This document shows, one piece after another, positions 61,586 to 64,000 of a stretch of 64,000 nt of DNA. The notes beneath the pieces are model-generated. The model was not told the DNA's origin, made no database searches, and saw only the letters and a program-made list of their open reading frames with translations. The stretch comes from Tubiluchus corallicola (Eukaryota > Priapulida > Priapulimorpha > Priapulimorphida > Tubiluchidae). Made by a program: the position numbers and the translations under genes. Location of the stretch: assembly GCA_030141605.1 (NCBI GenBank), contig JAQGDQ010000065.1, positions 558,001 through 622,000 on the forward strand, read 5' to 3'. Every line of letters starts with the position of its first letter. Positions within the stretch are counted from its first letter, which is position 1.

Positions 61586-62240
61586 GGGTGCGCTATTTTT
61601 GATAGTGGTTCACAGTGTACTTATTTATCTGTAAAGGTAGCTAGGTAACTGGTAGTAGCAGAGACATGTCCATGTTTTACTACGAGGATTAACTTGGTGG
61701 CAAGAAAAAATGTTGTAATACCACTTGTAGTTCGTGCTGTTCAACATATAGTTCCACCCACAGTAAAGAGGTTACTACCTCACGATTTATCTAATGAGTT
61801 CTTGCATAGTTTTGACAAAGAACTGGCAGATGATTATTGTACCGATGTCTCATTTCCAATTAATATTGACTTGATTCTTGGAAATGATTATTATTTTACA
61901 TTGCTGCAACCAGAAAAATATGAAGTTTGTCCTGGTTTATTTCTTTTCAAGTCACTACTTGGTTTTATTCTTGGAGGAATTCTTCCCACTTTCGATGGAG
62001 TGAGGACATCATGTCATCATAAAACCAGTTTATTAAGCATGGAACCTGTTTTGTCTAGTAATGAATTAGTCACTCTCCATGATGGTTTACCGGATAACAG
62101 GTTAGACGTATCGTTAGCCATATTTCGATAAAAATCACTCTGTTCTTAATGACTGTGACATGAATGTTGATCGGTTTTGGACGCTTGATCTTATTGGTAT
62201 TTTAGAGTGTGCTACTGGTAATGGACTAAATGAAAGCTGA
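61586..62240 (+). pseudogene. BEL/Pao aspartic protease and following domain
   Basis: CAIFDSGSQCTYLS at 61589-61630 contains the DSG active-site triad (61601-61609) of a retroviral-type aspartic protease. An in-frame stop lies at 61646. The frame then stays open: RINLVARKNVVIPLVV, SNEFLHSFDKELADDYC, INIDLILGNDYYFTLLQP and LFLFKSLLGFILGG, which match the DUF1758-type region of BEL/Pao pol. After a shift, DRFWTLDLIGI (about 62170-62205) is the F.W.L..IGI block that leads towards reverse transcriptase. The polymerase itself is missing: a minus-strand LINE begins at 62252. Confidence 0.85.
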
Positions 62241-62251
62241 GCATAACTTTG

Positions 62252-62530
62252 TTAACACGGTTGAGCACCAAGATGACGGGCGCTACTACACTTCCTGGCC
62301 ATGGTGGAAGAAAGCTTTTCCATATTGCTTTTTAGTTTATTTACAGAAACGTGTGGATCTGAACTATGCGTATAGGTGGAGGTATCATCAACATATGAAA
62401 TAATTTTATCATTTTTTACTGTTGCTGGTATATTACTAACATATATGTTGAACAATAAAGGGCCCAGTATTGTGCCTTTGAGCACATCCTTTTTAATACT
62501 TCTCCACTCTGAATGTATTTATTGAGATAA
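62252..62530 (-). mobile_element. LINE reverse transcriptase core fragment
   Basis: Minus strand: VLKGTILGPLLFNIYVSNIP (62420-62485) and KIISYVDDTSTYTHSSDP (about 62355-62405), with catalytic YVDD, then SVNKLKSNMEKLSSTM. The upstream side gives NRLQTVKLSQ. Both ends are truncated; about 280 bp remains. It lies between the BEL/Pao relic and repeat module A. Confidence 0.82.
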
Positions 62531-62567
62531 TTTTACTGTTTGAAGTCTATTGCTCATTTAATCATTT

Positions 62568-62930
62568 ACTAGCAAAGACCCCGCATAAAATTTTGCGTAT
62601 AAATCCATTTATAATCAACAATGCGCAAACAGTCCTCATTTATAACGCAAAACCAGTAGCAGCTATAGAACCTCCAATTAACTCATCACAGCTCCTCACG
62701 GTGGAGACGTCTTAAAATACAGCCCACATCAACGTGCAGCCTGTTTTTCCTCTTTCTAAAGAGCTATATATATCTTCTTCCGAGAGTCCCACCAGGCGCC
62801 GCTAGAACGTTTCTTCTGCAGGCTGTTTGGCAAAAAATTCGAGTTGGGTTCGCAAAAACGCCTGTTACGGGATACCATGGCCCTCCAGCGAAATCTATAT
62901 ATGCCTACGTACATCTACCGGATATATATG
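62568..62930 (+). repeat. Dispersed repeat module A, copy 3 (front half)
   Basis: ACTAGCAAAGACCCCGCATA, AACGCAAAACCAGTAGCAGC, GAGTCCCACCAGGCGCCGCT, AGAACGTTTCTTCTGCAGGC and CCTCCAGCGAAATCTATA correspond in order to copies 1 and 2. The shared tail block is absent; module B follows after about 35 bp. Confidence 0.8.
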
Positions 62931-62964
62931 GAAAACGGATTGGTGCTGATAACGCTTGCATAGC

Positions 62965-63470
62965 CAGTGTTGCACATCACATCACCCAGACCAAACTACA
63001 CCACACCCACTACACCACTCTACCAACAACACACCACAACCACCCTACCACCCCACCCCACCAACAACACCCGCAGCTCACACACCACACACACCAACTT
63101 CATATGGTGATCATGATGACTGTGATGATGATGATGACGACAGTGATGACGACACTTACAACACCAACACCAATACCAACAGTACAGCATCACAGCGAAA
63201 CTATTCAAAATATTTTGCACAAAGTCGAAACTGTGTGCTATAGCAAATGCTCTTAAACCAGTCTACCAATGCTTAATAATGCGAGGACATTCAACATATT
63301 TTTGTGTGCTGCTTCTCATATGATAATAAGCTAGCAGAATTTATTTATATGTACATTCTATAACACTGTAGAACGAAGGGTGGAGACAACGCCTGGAACA
63401 GCCGCAAACTTTTTCAAACTCAAAGACTATGGATGTTCAAAATAGCGTGCAACACGGGGGGGGGAGGTAG
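62965..63470 (+). repeat. Dispersed repeat module B, front half
   Basis: After a CACCAC-rich run come ATGGTGATCATGATGACTGT, GCGAAACTATTCAAAATATT, TTGCACAAAGTCGAAACTGT, GTCTACCAATGCTTAATAAT, ACGCCTGGAACAGCCGCAAA and TGGATGTTCAAAATAGCGTG, matching 38300-38660 in reverse. It breaks off at a G run (63457-63466). A and B are adjacent here exactly as at 37840-39420. Confidence 0.82.
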
Positions 63471-64000
63471 AAATGGGTCATGTGAATTGGGTACCTGTCC
63501 GCCGGCTGACCTAGGAACGGTTAACGAGGGCCGATAGTCGGGCCATTAGTTTTAGAACAGTGACATCCCAGTACTTTGTCAAAGTGACAGTAAATGGCAA
63601 TAGAGCGCTCAGAAGTCGGGATGCTCAGATAGCCAGCTTAAAGATCAGTTTGTATTGCATTGTATTGATCCAGATGACCGAGAGATTTCATAAGGGGGGG
63701 GGGGAGCGGTACGATGAGAGTTGGGGCTTTTTCGTCAATGTCAAGCAGGTAACCAGGTGTGGACTCTCTGTTGTATAGTCTTGAGGTAGGAGCTAACTTT
63801 CTATTGCTATCAGCGTAGACGTCTTCTGCGTAGTTGGATCGAGCCAACCCCTCTGAAGCACAAGTAACAACTCATATTAGGAACCGGACTGGGCCAATTA
63901 TTGGAACTAATAGATTGGCCAGTTCCAGAGTTAAGTGATTTTACTTATCATACTTCTTGGTAATGTGAATATAATTGTATTCAATTATTGGCAGTTGTTC
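63471..64000. other. Unassigned end of window
   Basis: A second G run lies at 63695-63704. No motif recognised. Confidence 0.4.

Overview
The window looks like repeat-rich, non-genic DNA from an invertebrate animal. It is AT-rich, has no bacterial-style operons, and contains no intact host gene that I can recognise. What it does contain is a dense layer of decayed transposable elements: non-LTR retrotransposons (LINEs) of several lineages, BEL/Pao LTR retrotransposons, and one hAT-type terminus. It also holds one broken host-gene relic (glycogenin), many microsatellites, several minisatellites, and one 7.85-kb satellite. BEL/Pao, several LINE lineages and hAT together with very long trinucleotide tracts suit a marine invertebrate, but I cannot name the species or phylum.

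Layout. 1-3.5 kb: unassigned. 3.5-5.1 kb: (AAT)n, then a BEL/Pao gag relic (minus) split by a 5'-truncated LINE (plus), then a glycogenin pseudogene (minus). 5.56-7.06 kb: LINE reverse transcriptase to 3' end (minus), abutting repeat module A (7.07-7.67 kb). 10.0-11.1 kb: an RTE-like LINE end (plus) meeting an older LINE linker (minus). 14.5-15.5 kb: minisatellite plus repeat module B. 17.76-19.8 kb: an internally deleted LINE (ORF1 plus ORF2 C-terminus), then a CT tract. 22.5-25.9 kb: diverged repeats, a 220-bp palindrome and a tRNA-like sequence. 26.2-27.5 kb: LINE linker and a 560-bp GA tract. 28.8-29.65 kb: BEL/Pao integrase. 30.4-34.85 kb: two more internally deleted LINEs in opposite orientation. 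37.8-39.4 kb: modules A and B joined (minus). 40.1-41.6 kb: LINE endonuclease interrupted by a hAT terminus. 42.5-44.8 kb: module B split by a 1.85-kb segment bounded by inverted minisatellites. 45.35-46.57 kb: the best-preserved reverse transcriptase. 48.0-49.15 kb: a transposase-like HTH joined to a reverse transcriptase. 50.0-57.86 kb: the satellite with higher-order repeats. 60.1-62.24 kb: BEL/Pao primer site, gag and protease. 62.25-63.47 kb: a reverse transcriptase fragment, then A and B joined again.

No coding remnant forms a working unit: each shows frameshifts, in-frame stops or missing domains. The most interesting items are the A/B repeat family and its companion 15-17-bp minisatellites, the inverted-minisatellite segment, the three LINEs that keep ORF1 and the ORF2 tail but lack endonuclease and the reverse transcriptase core, the higher-order satellite, and the glycogenin relic. 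All family calls rest on motifs read by eye. No alignment or database search was run.
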